Shown: positions 1 to 9,394, counted from the first letter of the stretch. The stretch: DNA of 38,129 bases from Acidobacteriota bacterium (GCA_021793405.1 JAJYSV010000039.1:1-38129), one strand, 5' to 3'. The notes: generated from the letters alone by a model not told the origin. Numbers and translations: made by a program.

Positions 1-50
1 GTCGAAGCCAAAACTTTCGACCCAGAACTCGCTGCTTCGGAGAGACCAGT

Positions 51-692
51 TTGTCAGCGGAAATACTGCGCGTACATCCGGATGAGCCCGAACCGGAAAA
101 GATCGAATATATAGTTCGCTGCCTGCAGAAGGGTAGTGTGGTCGGTATGCCGACGGACACGTTTTATGGACTGGCCGTGGATCCGGTCAATCTGCACGCC
201 GTCGAACTGATCTATGACATCAAGATGCGGCTGCGGCATAAGCCTCTTTCTTTGTTGCTGGCCGATGTCGCGCAGGCGTATGAGATTGCGCGGAGCCTGG
301 ATTCGCAATTCGACCGGCTGGCAGAACGCTTTTGGCCCGGACCGCTCACCGTGATTGTGCGGGCGGGGACCCGGTTGCCCTTGCGAGTTACCGCCAACAC
401 TGGAAATGTAGCCTTGCGTGTGCCCGATGCGGCTATCCCGCGCGCGGTAGTGCGACTGCTGGGACTTCCGGTGACGGCCACCTCCGCGAATGCATTCGGC
501 GCGCCGGAGTGCACACATGCTTTAGGAGTTCGAGATCAACTCGGCGATCGCCTCCCCCTGATCGTCGACGGCGGCCCGACGGCGCGAAGTCTTCCGACAA
601 CGATCGTCGATCTCTCGGCTGGGCCGGGAACCTGGCAAATACTGCGTGAGGGTGCGATTCCGACGCACGAGATCGCTCTCGCGCTGCAATAG
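51..692 (+). CDS. tsaC: L-threonylcarbamoyladenylate synthase (TsaC/YrdC/Sua5 domain)
   Basis: This enzyme makes threonylcarbamoyl-AMP from threonine, bicarbonate and ATP in the cytoplasm. It is the first step of the t6A modification at position 37 of ANN-decoding tRNAs. The 213-aa protein is a single YrdC domain without the extra Sua5 C-terminal domain. Visible family motifs are PTDTFYGLAVD (residues 34-44), the KxR nucleotide-binding motif KMR (58-60), PGPLTVIV (96-103) and the SAN motif (145-147). The start is TTG at 51, with GGAG about 8 bases upstream. The frame stays open to the left edge of the window, so a more upstream start cannot be excluded. It runs codirectionally with the next gene after a 120-base gap. 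The family call is secure; the start is less so. Confidence 0.93.
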   Translation: MSAEILRVHPDEPEPEKIEYIVRCLQKGSVVGMPTDTFYGLAVDPVNLHAVELIYDIKMRLRHKPLSLLLADVAQAYEIARSLDSQFDRLAERFWPGPLTVIVRAGTRLPLRVTANTGNVALRVPDAAIPRAVVRLLGLPVTATSANAFGAPECTHALGVRDQLGDRLPLIVDGGPTARSLPTTIVDLSAGPGTWQILREGAIPTHEIALALQ

Positions 693-812
693 AGCGGATT
701 TCCTCTTGGTGTTATCTTCCGAAGCAGAACGAGGAGCGGTTCGCCGCAACGAGCCGCGCGAAGGCTGCCGACTTCGATACCACCTATAAAAAATCGACTC
801 CAGCGGGGCAAA

Positions 813-1466
813 ATGCGCGACATGCGAACCCGAGAACAGTCCGGGACGGAAGCGGATGGCCGAGGCAGAACACACGAAATTGTTCGCCGGATTCTGCGAG
901 GTATTGTCGCGATTGCTCTACTGGCTGGCTGCGCCTGGTTCTGGTGGCTGTTTCTCCAGATTCGCCGGACTTCGTATGAAGACCAGTCCGCCCACGCCGA
1001 TGCAATTGCGGTCTTCGGTGCGGCGGAATACAACGGGCGCGCTTCGCCAGTGCTGATCGCGCGACTGGAGCACGCCCTGGATCTCTATCGGCGCGGACTG
1101 GCGCCGCTGCTCATTTCCCTGGGAGGCGGCGCCGACCCGCTATATAGCGAGGGTGCAGTGGGGCGGGATTTTTTTCTGATCCATGGTGTGCCGGACCGCA
1201 GCATCATCGCGGAAACCAGCAGCAGCGATACAGAAGAATCCGTGAACCGGCTGGCGGCGATTGCCCGGGAGAATCATCTGCGGACGATTTTGGTAGTGAG
1301 TGATGGGACACATCTGTTTCGGATCCAGCAGTTGTGTCAGGCCCAGGGTTTGCATGTTCTGCTCTCTCCGCGAGAGACAGGCAAATCGGTCAGCAGGCTG
1401 GATATGGCCGAACGCTATGCGCACGAGATGGCCGGCTATACCTTGTGGCGCCTGCATCTGCATTGA
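813..1466 (+). CDS. YdcF/SanA/ElyC-family (DUF218) membrane-anchored protein
   Basis: The 217-aa protein has one N-terminal transmembrane segment (about residues 26-48), then a DUF218 Rossmann-like domain. Family features are the DAIAVFGAA strand, ARLEHALDLYRRG helix, LLISLGGGADP, a SSDTEESVNRL stretch that matches the family's T/S-x-E-N-A region, and LVVSDGTHLFR. Members of this family (SanA, ElyC, YdcF) are linked to envelope integrity and vancomycin sensitivity, but the reaction is not settled, so no substrate is claimed. ATG 813 follows GGGG five bases upstream. A TATAAA at 785-790 could be a -10 element, but no convincing -35 precedes it. Confidence 0.85.
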   Translation: MRDMRTREQSGTEADGRGRTHEIVRRILRGIVAIALLAGCAWFWWLFLQIRRTSYEDQSAHADAIAVFGAAEYNGRASPVLIARLEHALDLYRRGLAPLLISLGGGADPLYSEGAVGRDFFLIHGVPDRSIIAETSSSDTEESVNRLAAIARENHLRTILVVSDGTHLFRIQQLCQAQGLHVLLSPRETGKSVSRLDMAERYAHEMAGYTLWRLHLH

Positions 1467-1617
1467 TGGGCGAGCTTTGAGCCGCATTGTCAGTGTCGAT
1501 AACGCAAGCTTCGGTCGTACCCGCAGGAAATCCGCGCCGCGTCCGCGAGAACAGCGTCGCTGATTTACAATCAGTGACAGCTTCAGTTGACTGCTGGGAA
1601 CTACGGGGTATTCAAGA

Positions 1618-3054
1618 GTGTTGTCAGTTTTTGGGCGTAGAAGCCCTTGGGGACTAGTGGCATCGGGTCTTCTATTTGCCTCGATCGTTGGCTGCGGAGA
1701 CCTCTACCGCCCGGTCGTAACGAGCGTACCTCCGGTACAGCCCTCGGCCCAGCCGACTAAGTATGCGGTCGTCACAACATGTGGCAATAACACCAATGCG
1801 TCCGCGATTACGATCGACCAGGTCTGCGCCAATAGCACCGTGCCGGGACTGGCTTCTGTCGTGGACTTCGCCGGTGATTCCCTGACGGTGCGGTTAAATC
1901 TAGGCAACGGACCGCGTTGGGCCATAATCGCGCCCAACAGCTACGGCACTGCAGGCTATGTCTACACCACCAACGCGGATGGAACCATCAGCTCGTTTTA
2001 TATAACGACGCAAGTGGAGACCAACAACGTATTTACCAGCACATTGTTGAAGAACGCGGCACCAAACACGATGTTGTCGACCACCAAATATCTATATGTC
2101 TCGCAACCGGGGCGGGATTCAATCGGAGTGATGCAATCATCCAATGGACTTCAGGCACCTGGCGTCTTTCTTGAAATTCCTCTCATAGATCCAAGAAATC
2201 CGGCTGCGGCGCAACATCCAGTCAATCTGGTAGGCAACCCGAACGCACAGCGAGTCTATGCCATCAGCTATGCCGCCAGCCAGAGAAACAGTGATGGAAG
2301 CTGTTCCACATCCGGCTCCGGCGGTACCGCGACCGGCATTGAAACATCGACCAACACTCCTTCCTCCGCTCTGCCATTGGGAGTCTGTCCGATTTACGGC
2401 GTTATGAGTTTAGATGACCGGCGGACCTTCATCCTGAATCAAGGCAGCGGGACGGTGAGCGTGATCGATAGCGCGCAAAACCAAATTGATACCAACCCGA
2501 ATCTGGCAAACGGTCAAACAGGTATACCCGTGGGCCAGATTCCAGTGGGACAGGACCCCGTCTGGGCTGATATCTATAACAATGGAGCGATCCTTGCCGT
2601 TGCTAATGAGCAGCCGAACGCGGCGACGGGTACGCTCACGCTGATCAATATCAGTGTGGATTCGTTTGGCAACGACAGCCCCAACTTCGGGAAGATCATT
2701 GCCACTGTACCCGTGGGCAACGATCCGGACTCGGTCTCGATCCTGCAGGACGGCACACGAGCCTATGTAGCGAACCATGGGGATGGCACAGTCAGCGTGG
2801 TCAGTTTGATCAGCAACACGGTGACCAAGACGGTCTCCTTGCCGCAGGAGCCATGCTCGGAGAGCAACCCGAGTGTCCTTTGCACGATTCATCCGATTTC
2901 CATCGCCGCAACGGTCGGAACGCCGACAGGCAAGGTATACGTGGTCTCCCCGGACACCAATATTCTGACCATTATCGACACGGTTGACGATACGATCGGC
3001 GCCAATTTACCGCTTACGGGAAATGGCATTCAGGTGCGCCTAACATCTCCTTAA
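1618..3054 (+). CDS. YVTN beta-propeller repeat lipoprotein
   Basis: The 478-aa protein starts at GTG 1618. It has a short N-terminal signal ending in a lipobox, IVGC, with the lipidated cysteine at residue 26, so it should be an exported lipoprotein. The body is a beta-propeller. Repeats of the YVTN type are visible, such as TRAYVANHGDGTVSVVS, TFILNQGSGTVSVIDS and GKVYVVSPDTNILTIIDT, with IPVGQDP and VPVGNDPDS strand connectors. Such proteins are common in Acidobacteriota as surface or periplasmic binding proteins, and some relatives are annotated as lactonases. No catalytic residues could be assigned. The ribosome binding site is weak (GGGG about ten bases upstream). It ends 99 bases before tlyA. 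The function is unknown beyond the fold. Confidence 0.85.
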   Translation: MLSVFGRRSPWGLVASGLLFASIVGCGDLYRPVVTSVPPVQPSAQPTKYAVVTTCGNNTNASAITIDQVCANSTVPGLASVVDFAGDSLTVRLNLGNGPRWAIIAPNSYGTAGYVYTTNADGTISSFYITTQVETNNVFTSTLLKNAAPNTMLSTTKYLYVSQPGRDSIGVMQSSNGLQAPGVFLEIPLIDPRNPAAAQHPVNLVGNPNAQRVYAISYAASQRNSDGSCSTSGSGGTATGIETSTNTPSSALPLGVCPIYGVMSLDDRRTFILNQGSGTVSVIDSAQNQIDTNPNLANGQTGIPVGQIPVGQDPVWADIYNNGAILAVANEQPNAATGTLTLINISVDSFGNDSPNFGKIIATVPVGNDPDSVSILQDGTRAYVANHGDGTVSVVSLISNTVTKTVSLPQEPCSESNPSVLCTIHPISIAATVGTPTGKVYVVSPDTNILTIIDTVDDTIGANLPLTGNGIQVRLTSP

Positions 3055-3153
3055 CTCCTGAAATGATGCAAGCTTGCGAAAACCATCAACAGCCGGTTTG
3101 ACGAAGGGTCCGTTCGCACGCGGAATGTGAACAGACTCTGGAACGGGGCATGG

Positions 3154-3909
3154 ATGAAGCTTCGCCTGGACAAGCTGCTGGTAGACCGAGGTCTTGCGTC
3201 GACCCGCACGCGCGCACAGGAGCGCATCGCTGCCGGCCAGATCGCAGTGGATGGCGCCGTCGTCACCAAAGCTGGCTTTCTGGTCGATTCTCAACAGACA
3301 GTTCAAACGCTCGGGGAAGATTTTGGGTATGTGAGCCGCGGTGGGATCAAGCTGGCTGCGGCACTGGATGCCTGGGGGATTGAGGTCGCCGGAGGTATTT
3401 GCATGGATGTCGGCATTTCCACGGGAGGATTCAGCGACTGTCTGCTGCAGCGGGGAGCGGCGTACATCGTCGGTATCGACAGCGGCCACGGCCAGCTGGC
3501 GGAGAGACTTCGCTCCGACTCGCGCCTGCTGTTGCTGGAGGGCACCAATGCGCGCCATCTGACCGCGGAGATGCTGCCGAGGGGGATTTGCTTTTTCGCG
3601 GTCGATGTTTCTTTTATTGCCGCTTCGCTGGTGCTGCCGGCGGTGATTGCCGCAGCTTTTCCTCCGCGGGAGACAGCTTCAGACGTTTCCAGCCGCGAGG
3701 CGGTGGTTTTGGCCAAGCCGCAGTTTGAAGCAGGCAGGGAATTCGTGGGCAAACATGGGATTGTGCGTAGCACCATCGCGCATCAGCGCGCCATCGACAG
3801 AGTCCGGCAGACACTGAACGCTCATGGTGCGGTGGAGACCAAAGTGATGGACTCACCCATACCCGGAGGGGATGGAAATCGTGAGTTTTTGGTATACGCT
3901 CGGTTCTGA
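3154..3909 (+). CDS. tlyA: TlyA family rRNA (cytidine-2'-O)-methyltransferase / hemolysin A
   Basis: TlyA proteins methylate ribose 2'-OH groups of 16S and/or 23S rRNA using SAM. The protein starts with an S4 RNA-binding domain (RLDKLLVDRGL to about residue 45). A Rossmann FtsJ-like methyltransferase domain follows, with YVSRGGIKLAAALDAW, the SAM loop DVGISTGGFSDC (85-96) and VDVSFIA (150-156). The expected K-D-K-E tetrad is present as K66, D151, K188 and E244 (in GNREFLVYARF). ATG 3154 is preferred because GGGG lies five bases upstream. An in-frame GTG at 3127 would add nine residues, but it sits right behind a TTGACG (3098-3103) / CGGAAT (3121-3126) promoter-like pair. The stop overlaps the ribosome binding site of nadK. 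Confidence 0.93.
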   Translation: MKLRLDKLLVDRGLASTRTRAQERIAAGQIAVDGAVVTKAGFLVDSQQTVQTLGEDFGYVSRGGIKLAAALDAWGIEVAGGICMDVGISTGGFSDCLLQRGAAYIVGIDSGHGQLAERLRSDSRLLLLEGTNARHLTAEMLPRGICFFAVDVSFIAASLVLPAVIAAAFPPRETASDVSSREAVVLAKPQFEAGREFVGKHGIVRSTIAHQRAIDRVRQTLNAHGAVETKVMDSPIPGGDGNREFLVYARF

Positions 3910-3918
3910 GGAGAACTC

Positions 3919-4776
3919 ATGCGATCGATCGCAATCATTTCCAAGCCGCAAAAACCGGAGTTGGCAACGATTCTTCCGGAACTAATGGTCTGGTTGAAAC
4001 AGCGTGGCTATATACCCATTCTGGATCCAATCAGCGCTGGTTACACGGGGTCCGCAGAAGTGGTGCCGCGACACTTGATGCATGAGTGCGAGCCGAAACT
4101 GGTGATCGTCTTGGGAGGGGATGGCACCTTGCTGGCTGCGGCAAGGGCGTTCGCGCGTACGCAGACGCCCATCCTCAGCGTCAACCTGGGCTCGCTCGGT
4201 TTTTTGGCGGAAGTGCCGCTGTCCGAGCTCTTCACCACATTAGAATCCTGGCGTGAGAATGGTTGCGCCATTGATGAACGCGCCATGCTGCATGCCGAAG
4301 TCCGGCGCGGAGGCCTTGTCCACCACGAATTCGAAGCCTTGAACGACGTCGTCATCACCAAAGGAACCATCGCACGCATGGTCAGTATCCTGGTGAAGGC
4401 TGGCGACCAGACGGTCGCCCAGTTCAGCGCGGACGGCGTGATTGTGGCGACGCCAACCGGTTCGACGGCGTACAACCTGGCCGCCAACGGTCCCATTCTT
4501 GCGCCCGATATCGACGGGATGATTATTACCGCTGTATGCCCGCACCAACTGACGGTGCGACCGCTGGTGGTGCGCGGGGATGCAAAGCTCACGCTGAGTA
4601 TCGAAGGAATTCCGGAGCAGATTTATCTGACCGTCGACGGTCAGGAGGCAATCGAATTGAAACTGGGCGACGAACTGCATTGTTGCCGGTCTCTCTATAC
4701 CATTCGCCTGATCCGCAGGAGCGGAAACAGCTTTTTCGATGTGTTGCGCGCCAAGCTGAAGTGGGGCGAGCGATAA
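3919..4776 (+). CDS. nadK: NAD kinase (ATP-NAD kinase)
   Basis: NadK phosphorylates NAD to NADP in the cytoplasm. The 285-aa protein has the GGDGT motif (residues 66-70), NLGSLGFLAEV (89-99), NDVVITKG (142-149) and the glycine-rich ATPTGSTAYNLAANGP segment (177-192), followed by TVDGQE (238-243). These are the standard catalytic and NAD-binding blocks of the family, and length is normal. ATG 3919 follows a GAGGAG Shine-Dalgarno (3908-3913) that overlaps the tlyA stop codon, so the two genes are almost certainly cotranscribed and translationally coupled. tlyA next to nadK is a known arrangement in several phyla (for example Mycobacterium). Confidence 0.96.
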   Translation: MRSIAIISKPQKPELATILPELMVWLKQRGYIPILDPISAGYTGSAEVVPRHLMHECEPKLVIVLGGDGTLLAAARAFARTQTPILSVNLGSLGFLAEVPLSELFTTLESWRENGCAIDERAMLHAEVRRGGLVHHEFEALNDVVITKGTIARMVSILVKAGDQTVAQFSADGVIVATPTGSTAYNLAANGPILAPDIDGMIITAVCPHQLTVRPLVVRGDAKLTLSIEGIPEQIYLTVDGQEAIELKLGDELHCCRSLYTIRLIRRSGNSFFDVLRAKLKWGER

Positions 4777-4812
4777 CGCATCTGTGGCGCACTGGATAGC
4801 TTTTCTACCAGG

Positions 4813-5418
4813 TCACTTGGACAACTCGTCGAGCAGGATTCTCGCCTTATTCGCCAGCGTCTGAGCGCCGACCAAGTCATTCATATTCAATGCTTGATTG
4901 GCTTGCGCCAGAAACGAACGAACCTGCGCAACGGTGTCCTTATGCTCGGCTTGCTGATTCGGCGAAAGTCTTTTCAGAAGGCCTTCGGTGTTTTCGATGA
5001 GATGTTGAGTTTGTGCAGTCTGGTCCGGATTGGCTGTAGAGTCATTGGCGGAGAGCTTGCCCACCAGAGTGCTGCTGCTGGCAGATTCAGCCGGTGGTGC
5101 GCTAGATTCATTGCCAGAAGAAGGCCGCGATTCGCTTGTCGCAGGCTCACCCTCCGGTTTATGCGTGGCGTGACGACGGCGGGTCCGGGCTTTCTTTTTG
5201 GGCGTTTCGGCGGGAGCGAGCGGCGGCACGGAAGGTTGCTCCGGCTCGGGCGTGGCCAGTTGCACCGTTTGCAGGGTCAGAGGAGGCATGGGCGGGAGGG
5301 TACTGATAATGGGAGCCTGGGCTTGCGGAGGTGGCAATACTGGCTCAGGCCTGCGATGGCAGCCGGAGACCGTGAACGTTAGCAGAAATAAGACAAAAGA
5401 TAGGCGCCAGTACCGCAT
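4813..5418 (-). CDS. Proline-rich lipoprotein with C-terminal helical domain, unknown function
   Basis: This 201-aa protein begins with a hydrophobic signal ending in TVSGC, a lipobox with cysteine at residue 20. A proline/glutamine-rich linker follows (PEPVLPPPQAQAP and PEPEQPSVPPLAPAE), then a short basic stretch (KKKARTRRRHATHK) and a serine/alanine-rich low-complexity part. The last 70 or so residues are predicted helical: QTAQTQHLIENTEGLLKRL, then SFLAQANQALNMNDLVGA and a closing KARILLDELSK. The layout suggests a lipoprotein with an extended linker and a small helical domain outside the membrane. No family is recognised with confidence. It is convergent with nadK and lies 71 bases downstream of the histidine kinase gene on the same strand. 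Confidence 0.75.
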   Translation of the reverse strand: MRYWRLSFVLFLLTFTVSGCHRRPEPVLPPPQAQAPIISTLPPMPPLTLQTVQLATPEPEQPSVPPLAPAETPKKKARTRRRHATHKPEGEPATSESRPSSGNESSAPPAESASSSTLVGKLSANDSTANPDQTAQTQHLIENTEGLLKRLSPNQQAEHKDTVAQVRSFLAQANQALNMNDLVGAQTLANKARILLDELSK

Positions 5419-5489
5419 TCTTCCCCTGCATTCCTTTAACGCGTAAATCCAGGTCCGTACATGTACCAGCTGAGTAATATCCAGCGAAT

Positions 5490-7382
5490 TTAGCTAGCGC
5501 TTGTGCTTGCAATCGGTTTCGGCTCTGGCATCGAAGCTACAGGAAGCCGGAGCGTAAACTGCGTGCCCACGTCCACCTCAGATTCTACTTGAACAGAACC
5601 GTTGTGGAGTTGCAGTATACGATACGTCATCGCGAGGCCAATCCCTGTTCCATCCCGTTTCGTTGTGAAATAAAGATTGAAGATGCGGCTGAGAATTTCC
5701 CGCGGAATGCCACAACCCTGATCGCGGATGCGCAAAGTTGCTTCGTGGCCGTGCTGCCGCAGTTCCACGTGCAGTTCACCCCCGTTCGTCATGGATTGCG
5801 CTCCGTTGAGCAGCACATTCAGCAGCGCCTGCTGGATCATATCTGCATCCACCCGAACATATACAGGGATACTCGGCATCAAGCTAACCACATGGACGGC
5901 GCGTTGCTCCAGATCAGGCTCCGCCAGCGTCAGTACGGAGGTAACGATGGAGCGCAGGTCGTGCATGCCAAGGTCCAGTTCCACGGGCCGCGAAAAGTCG
6001 ATCAAGGTCTGGACCACGCGGTCGAGACGCCGGATCTCGTTCTGAATGACATCGACATGACGTTCAGCGGTGCTATCGTGTCTCGCCAGCTTTTCGCGGA
6101 GTAGTTCCAGGTGCACCACGATCGCATTGATCGGGTTTTTTACCTCGTGACCCACGCCGGAGGTCAGCCGGCCCAGGTCCGCAAGGCGCCGCGAGACCTC
6201 CAGTTCATTCTCAATTTGGCGCATGGATTCGCTGTCGTGCAGGGTCAGCAGAGCGCCCAGCGTATCGGAGGGTGTGGTCGGATCTTCACTATGAATAAAG
6301 TCCAGGGAAACCTGAATGCGGCGGCCGGTTTCGGTAATGACCTCTTCCTGCATCAGGATGACCCGGGCATTGAAGGCACGGCGAACAACCTGGCCGAGAG
6401 TCGATTGGCGATCGAAGATGTCATGCAGTTCGACCCCGAGCATCTGTTGCCGGGTGAGCCCGAGAAAATGCTCCACGGAATCGCTGACCATAACGACGCG
6501 GGCATCCTGGGTGAACAGCATGACGCCATCCTGCAGGTTCTCGAGCACCTGGTCAAGATTTTCTTTAAGCGCCGTAAATACTTCCTCGACACTGCGCATG
6601 CGCTGGCCGATGCGCTCAATTTTGCTGGATACGCGGGAAATTTCGTCTGTTTTGGAAGATGGAAGTGCGGGCTCAGATGCCGATTGCGGCTCCGCCAGCA
6701 TGAATTGATCCAGCCGATCACTGATGACCTGCAGCGGATGCAGCGCCATATTGGAGAGAAATGCCGCCAGCAGAATGCTGAGCAGCACGGACAGGATGGC
6801 AATGATCAGCTCCGCTCGCAGCCAGGGCGCCAACTGACTGCGGAGAAATGTCGTTCGTACTCCCACGCGAATGGTGAGAAACGGAGCGCCGTTGCGGTCC
6901 AGCCCGGCATCGACCGCATAAACGGCAGGAGGACCGAATACGATGCGAAACTTATGCCATGCATTTTGTTGCTGCAATGAAATAAAACTTGGTTCGCGGG
7001 GCAGAGTATTTCCTTGAACCGTGGGATCTGTGCTGAGCAGAATCTTGCCGTGACTGTCGGCGATATTGATGTCGTATATCGTGGGCTCGTAGCGGATGAA
7101 AGAAGTCAACATCAGCTGGATTGCGGCATCCTGCTGGACGGCGCGGGTTACGGCTTCGTCGAGCGCGTTGGGATCGTTGGGAGGCAATGGAACGTGGGGG
7201 AGGCCATGCTCGAGGGCGGCCCGCACCGCCAGCATGACCTGATTGGCGGCGATCTCCGTATGCAGGTAACTCTGCTGGATGCGCTCCGACAGCAATTGCG
7301 ACAAATAAAGCGCGGACAATAACACCACACTGGCAAAAACCATGCCGGTGATTGCCAGTACGAGTTTGACGCGGATTCTCAT
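5490..7382 (-). CDS. PAS-domain sensor histidine kinase
   Basis: This is a membrane-bound sensor kinase of 630 aa. Transmembrane segments at about residues 7-30 and 190-212 enclose an extracytoplasmic sensor domain of roughly 160 residues. A HAMP-like linker (213-265), a PAS domain (about 278-385) and a HisKA domain follow, with the phosphoacceptor histidine H412 in SGVGHEVKNPINA. The ATPase domain has the N-box LNVLLNGAQSM (N526), the G1 box DQGCGIP (554-560), an F-box LYFTTKRDG and the G2 motif GTGIGLA (578-584). It lies 121 bases downstream of an NtrC-family response regulator on the same strand, so the two very likely form a pair resembling the ZraS/AtoS class. The signal sensed is not evident. 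Confidence 0.93.
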   Translation of the reverse strand: MRIRVKLVLAITGMVFASVVLLSALYLSQLLSERIQQSYLHTEIAANQVMLAVRAALEHGLPHVPLPPNDPNALDEAVTRAVQQDAAIQLMLTSFIRYEPTIYDINIADSHGKILLSTDPTVQGNTLPREPSFISLQQQNAWHKFRIVFGPPAVYAVDAGLDRNGAPFLTIRVGVRTTFLRSQLAPWLRAELIIAILSVLLSILLAAFLSNMALHPLQVISDRLDQFMLAEPQSASEPALPSSKTDEISRVSSKIERIGQRMRSVEEVFTALKENLDQVLENLQDGVMLFTQDARVVMVSDSVEHFLGLTRQQMLGVELHDIFDRQSTLGQVVRRAFNARVILMQEEVITETGRRIQVSLDFIHSEDPTTPSDTLGALLTLHDSESMRQIENELEVSRRLADLGRLTSGVGHEVKNPINAIVVHLELLREKLARHDSTAERHVDVIQNEIRRLDRVVQTLIDFSRPVELDLGMHDLRSIVTSVLTLAEPDLEQRAVHVVSLMPSIPVYVRVDADMIQQALLNVLLNGAQSMTNGGELHVELRQHGHEATLRIRDQGCGIPREILSRIFNLYFTTKRDGTGIGLAMTYRILQLHNGSVQVESEVDVGTQFTLRLPVASMPEPKPIASTSAS

Positions 7383-7503
7383 CGCAGATGTCGGGTCACG
7401 GAAGAGTTCTCGGGCGTGGGTTGGCGGTATTCGATACAGCCCTAAATCCGACGCAGAGCTTTTCTACGCGCGAACCGCTGGGTTGGTCGAATCCGCCCGA
7501 CGC

Positions 7504-8880
7504 TCAGTCACTCGACGCTACCGAACTTCCATATTCCTTGAGTTTATTGTGCAGCGTTTTTAGACTGATACCAAGAATTTCCGCGGCACGAGTCTTGTTA
7601 TTTCCCGTCGACTCCAGTGTCCGCAGAATCAGCCGTCTCTCCGCCTCATCGACAGTTGTTCCAACAGGCATCTGAACCTGATGGGAATCGCTGACGCTGG
7701 CAATGTGGGCCGAACCGAAGCCGGGAGGTAAATGTTGCCGGCCCAAAATCCCGCTGCCGCATAGCACCACAGCCCGTTCCAAGACGTTGCGAAGCTCGCG
7801 GACATTTCCCGGCCAATCGTAGGCTTGGAATTGCTGCAACAGGTCGGGTTCAATGCCGGTAACTTGGCACCCGTGGCGTTCATTCATGGTGCTAATCAGA
7901 GCGTCGGCAATCAACGGAATGTCTTCCCGATGCTGACGAAGAGGCGGCATATCAATGTTAAATACGTTCAGCCGATAGAACAGGTCGTTGCGCAGATGAC
8001 CGTCGGCGATCGCGGTTGCAGGATCCTTGTTGGTCGCCGCCAGCACCCGTACATTGATCTGCGTTTCAATTTTGCTGCCCAGTCGCCGGAGCGTGCGATC
8101 TTCCAGCACTCGGAGCAGCTTGGCCTGGGTTGCGATGGGCATTTCGCCAATCTCATCGAGCAGTAAGGTGCCTTCCTCCGCCAGTTCGAAACAGCCAGCC
8201 CTGCGTTCGACCGCGCCAGTGAAAGCGCCCCGTTCGTGACCGAAAATTTCGCTTTCAATTAGAGTTTCCGGAATGGCCGCGCAGTTGACGGCAATGAACG
8301 GCTTGCTACTTCGTCCGCTGAGCTCATGCAGGGTTCGCGCCACCACTTCTTTCCCGGTTCCACTCTCTCCCGTAATCAACACGGATACGTTGTTGGGCGC
8401 GATGCGTTCGATCAGGCGAAAAATCTCCTGCATGGGCGCCGATTTTCCGACCAGAGACCCAAGTACTCCTGTTTCCTGCACCTTGCGGCGCACTATTTCG
8501 ATCTCACGCTCTGCAAGCTGTTGCGAACCGGCGCTAGCCAGCAGCCTCTTCAGGCGGATGGGGTCGACTGGCTTCTGTAGGTAATCGAAGGCGCCCAGCT
8601 TCATGGACTCAACCGCGCTCTCGATGCTGCCCTGTGCGGTCAGCATAATCACGGCAAGCTTTTCTTCCATCTTGACCAGCTGAGACAGCAGAGTCAGGCC
8701 ATCCATGCGTGGCATCTTCAGATCGGAGACCAGAATGGTAGGATGCCAGTCCTGGATTCGTTCCAACGCTTCAATGCCATCTTCGGCCATGGCCGTGGAG
8801 TAACCCCAGCCCGAGATCAGCTCGGCCAGGCCCATGCGGGCATTGGTTTCATCTTCGACAATGAGGACTTTTTGATTCAT
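7504..8880 (-). CDS. Sigma54-dependent response regulator (NtrC family)
   Basis: The 458-aa protein has three domains in order. The receiver has acidic residues in LIVEDE, phosphoacceptor D53 in LVSDLKMP, T81 and K103. The AAA+ domain has Walker A GESGTGKE (171-178), the sigma54-contacting GAFTGA loop (218-223) and Walker B LLLDEIGE (239-246). At the C terminus is a Fis-type helix-turn-helix (EAERRLILRTLE, then TRAAEILGISLKTLHNKL). It should activate sigma54-RNA polymerase when phosphorylated by the adjacent kinase. The start at 8880 lacks a strong Shine-Dalgarno, but the receiver begins immediately. No clear -24/-12 sigma54 promoter was found in the window, so its targets are probably elsewhere. 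Confidence 0.96.
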   Translation of the reverse strand: MNQKVLIVEDETNARMGLAELISGWGYSTAMAEDGIEALERIQDWHPTILVSDLKMPRMDGLTLLSQLVKMEEKLAVIMLTAQGSIESAVESMKLGAFDYLQKPVDPIRLKRLLASAGSQQLAEREIEIVRRKVQETGVLGSLVGKSAPMQEIFRLIERIAPNNVSVLITGESGTGKEVVARTLHELSGRSSKPFIAVNCAAIPETLIESEIFGHERGAFTGAVERRAGCFELAEEGTLLLDEIGEMPIATQAKLLRVLEDRTLRRLGSKIETQINVRVLAATNKDPATAIADGHLRNDLFYRLNVFNIDMPPLRQHREDIPLIADALISTMNERHGCQVTGIEPDLLQQFQAYDWPGNVRELRNVLERAVVLCGSGILGRQHLPPGFGSAHIASVSDSHQVQMPVGTTVDEAERRLILRTLESTGNNKTRAAEILGISLKTLHNKLKEYGSSVASSD

Positions 8881-9052
8881 ATAGGGAAGTGGCTTCGTTG
8901 CGGTAGTCCCGGGGCGACTGCCACTTGGCGAGTGCTGGCCGTCGATCCTACGAGGATACCTAGTCTACCCTGTTTGTACCATGGAGGGCGGTTTGACGCT
9001 TCCCTACCGTCGCTGCCAACGGCCCGTGCCAACATGTATTCTTGAATAGCCT

Positions 9053-9394
9053 ATGGACCTTGAGATTTCGATCCAGAGTTTCCAGGAGAAACTGAAAGAC
9101 CTTCTGTCCAGTGCCGATGCGGATCAGTTTTGTTTGCTGGATGTGCGCGAGTCATGGGAGGTGGGCCTCTGTGCCTTTCCAGGTTCTCGGCTGATTCCCA
9201 TGGGAGACCTGCCATCGCGCGCGCATAAGGAGCTGGATCCGGACGCGCATATTGTGGTGGTTTGCCATTATGGTCAGCGCTCGCTCAGTGTGGCGGCTTG
9301 GCTCCGCGAGCAGGGCTTTGAACAGGCGCAGTCGCTCGCCGGCGGAATCGATGCCTGGGCGAGAATGATGGACCCGACCATGGCCCGGTACTAA
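9053..9394 (+). CDS. Rhodanese-like domain protein (single domain sulfurtransferase)
   Basis: This 113-aa protein is a stand-alone rhodanese domain. It shows the LLDVRESWEVGLCAFPGS entry motif, then IPMGDLPSR and the active-site loop CHYGQRS with the persulfide-forming cysteine C71. The ending, SLAGGIDAWA, is typical of the fold. Such proteins carry sulfane sulfur in the cytoplasm; here no signal peptide is present. It is divergent from the response regulator gene and precedes the M20 peptidase by about 40 bases. The ATG at 9053 has only a weak ribosome binding site. The specific sulfur acceptor cannot be told. Confidence 0.92.
   Translation: MDLEISIQSFQEKLKDLLSSADADQFCLLDVRESWEVGLCAFPGSRLIPMGDLPSRAHKELDPDAHIVVVCHYGQRSLSVAAWLREQGFEQAQSLAGGIDAWARMMDPTMARY

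Noticed and set aside
1-50. Possible 3' end of a gene upstream of tsaC
   Set aside because: Fifty bases are too few to tell a gene end from non-coding sequence.
6111-6980. 289-codon frame on the + strand inside the histidine kinase gene
   Set aside because: It is antisense to PAS, HAMP and membrane domains of a clear sensor kinase and has no domain character of its own.
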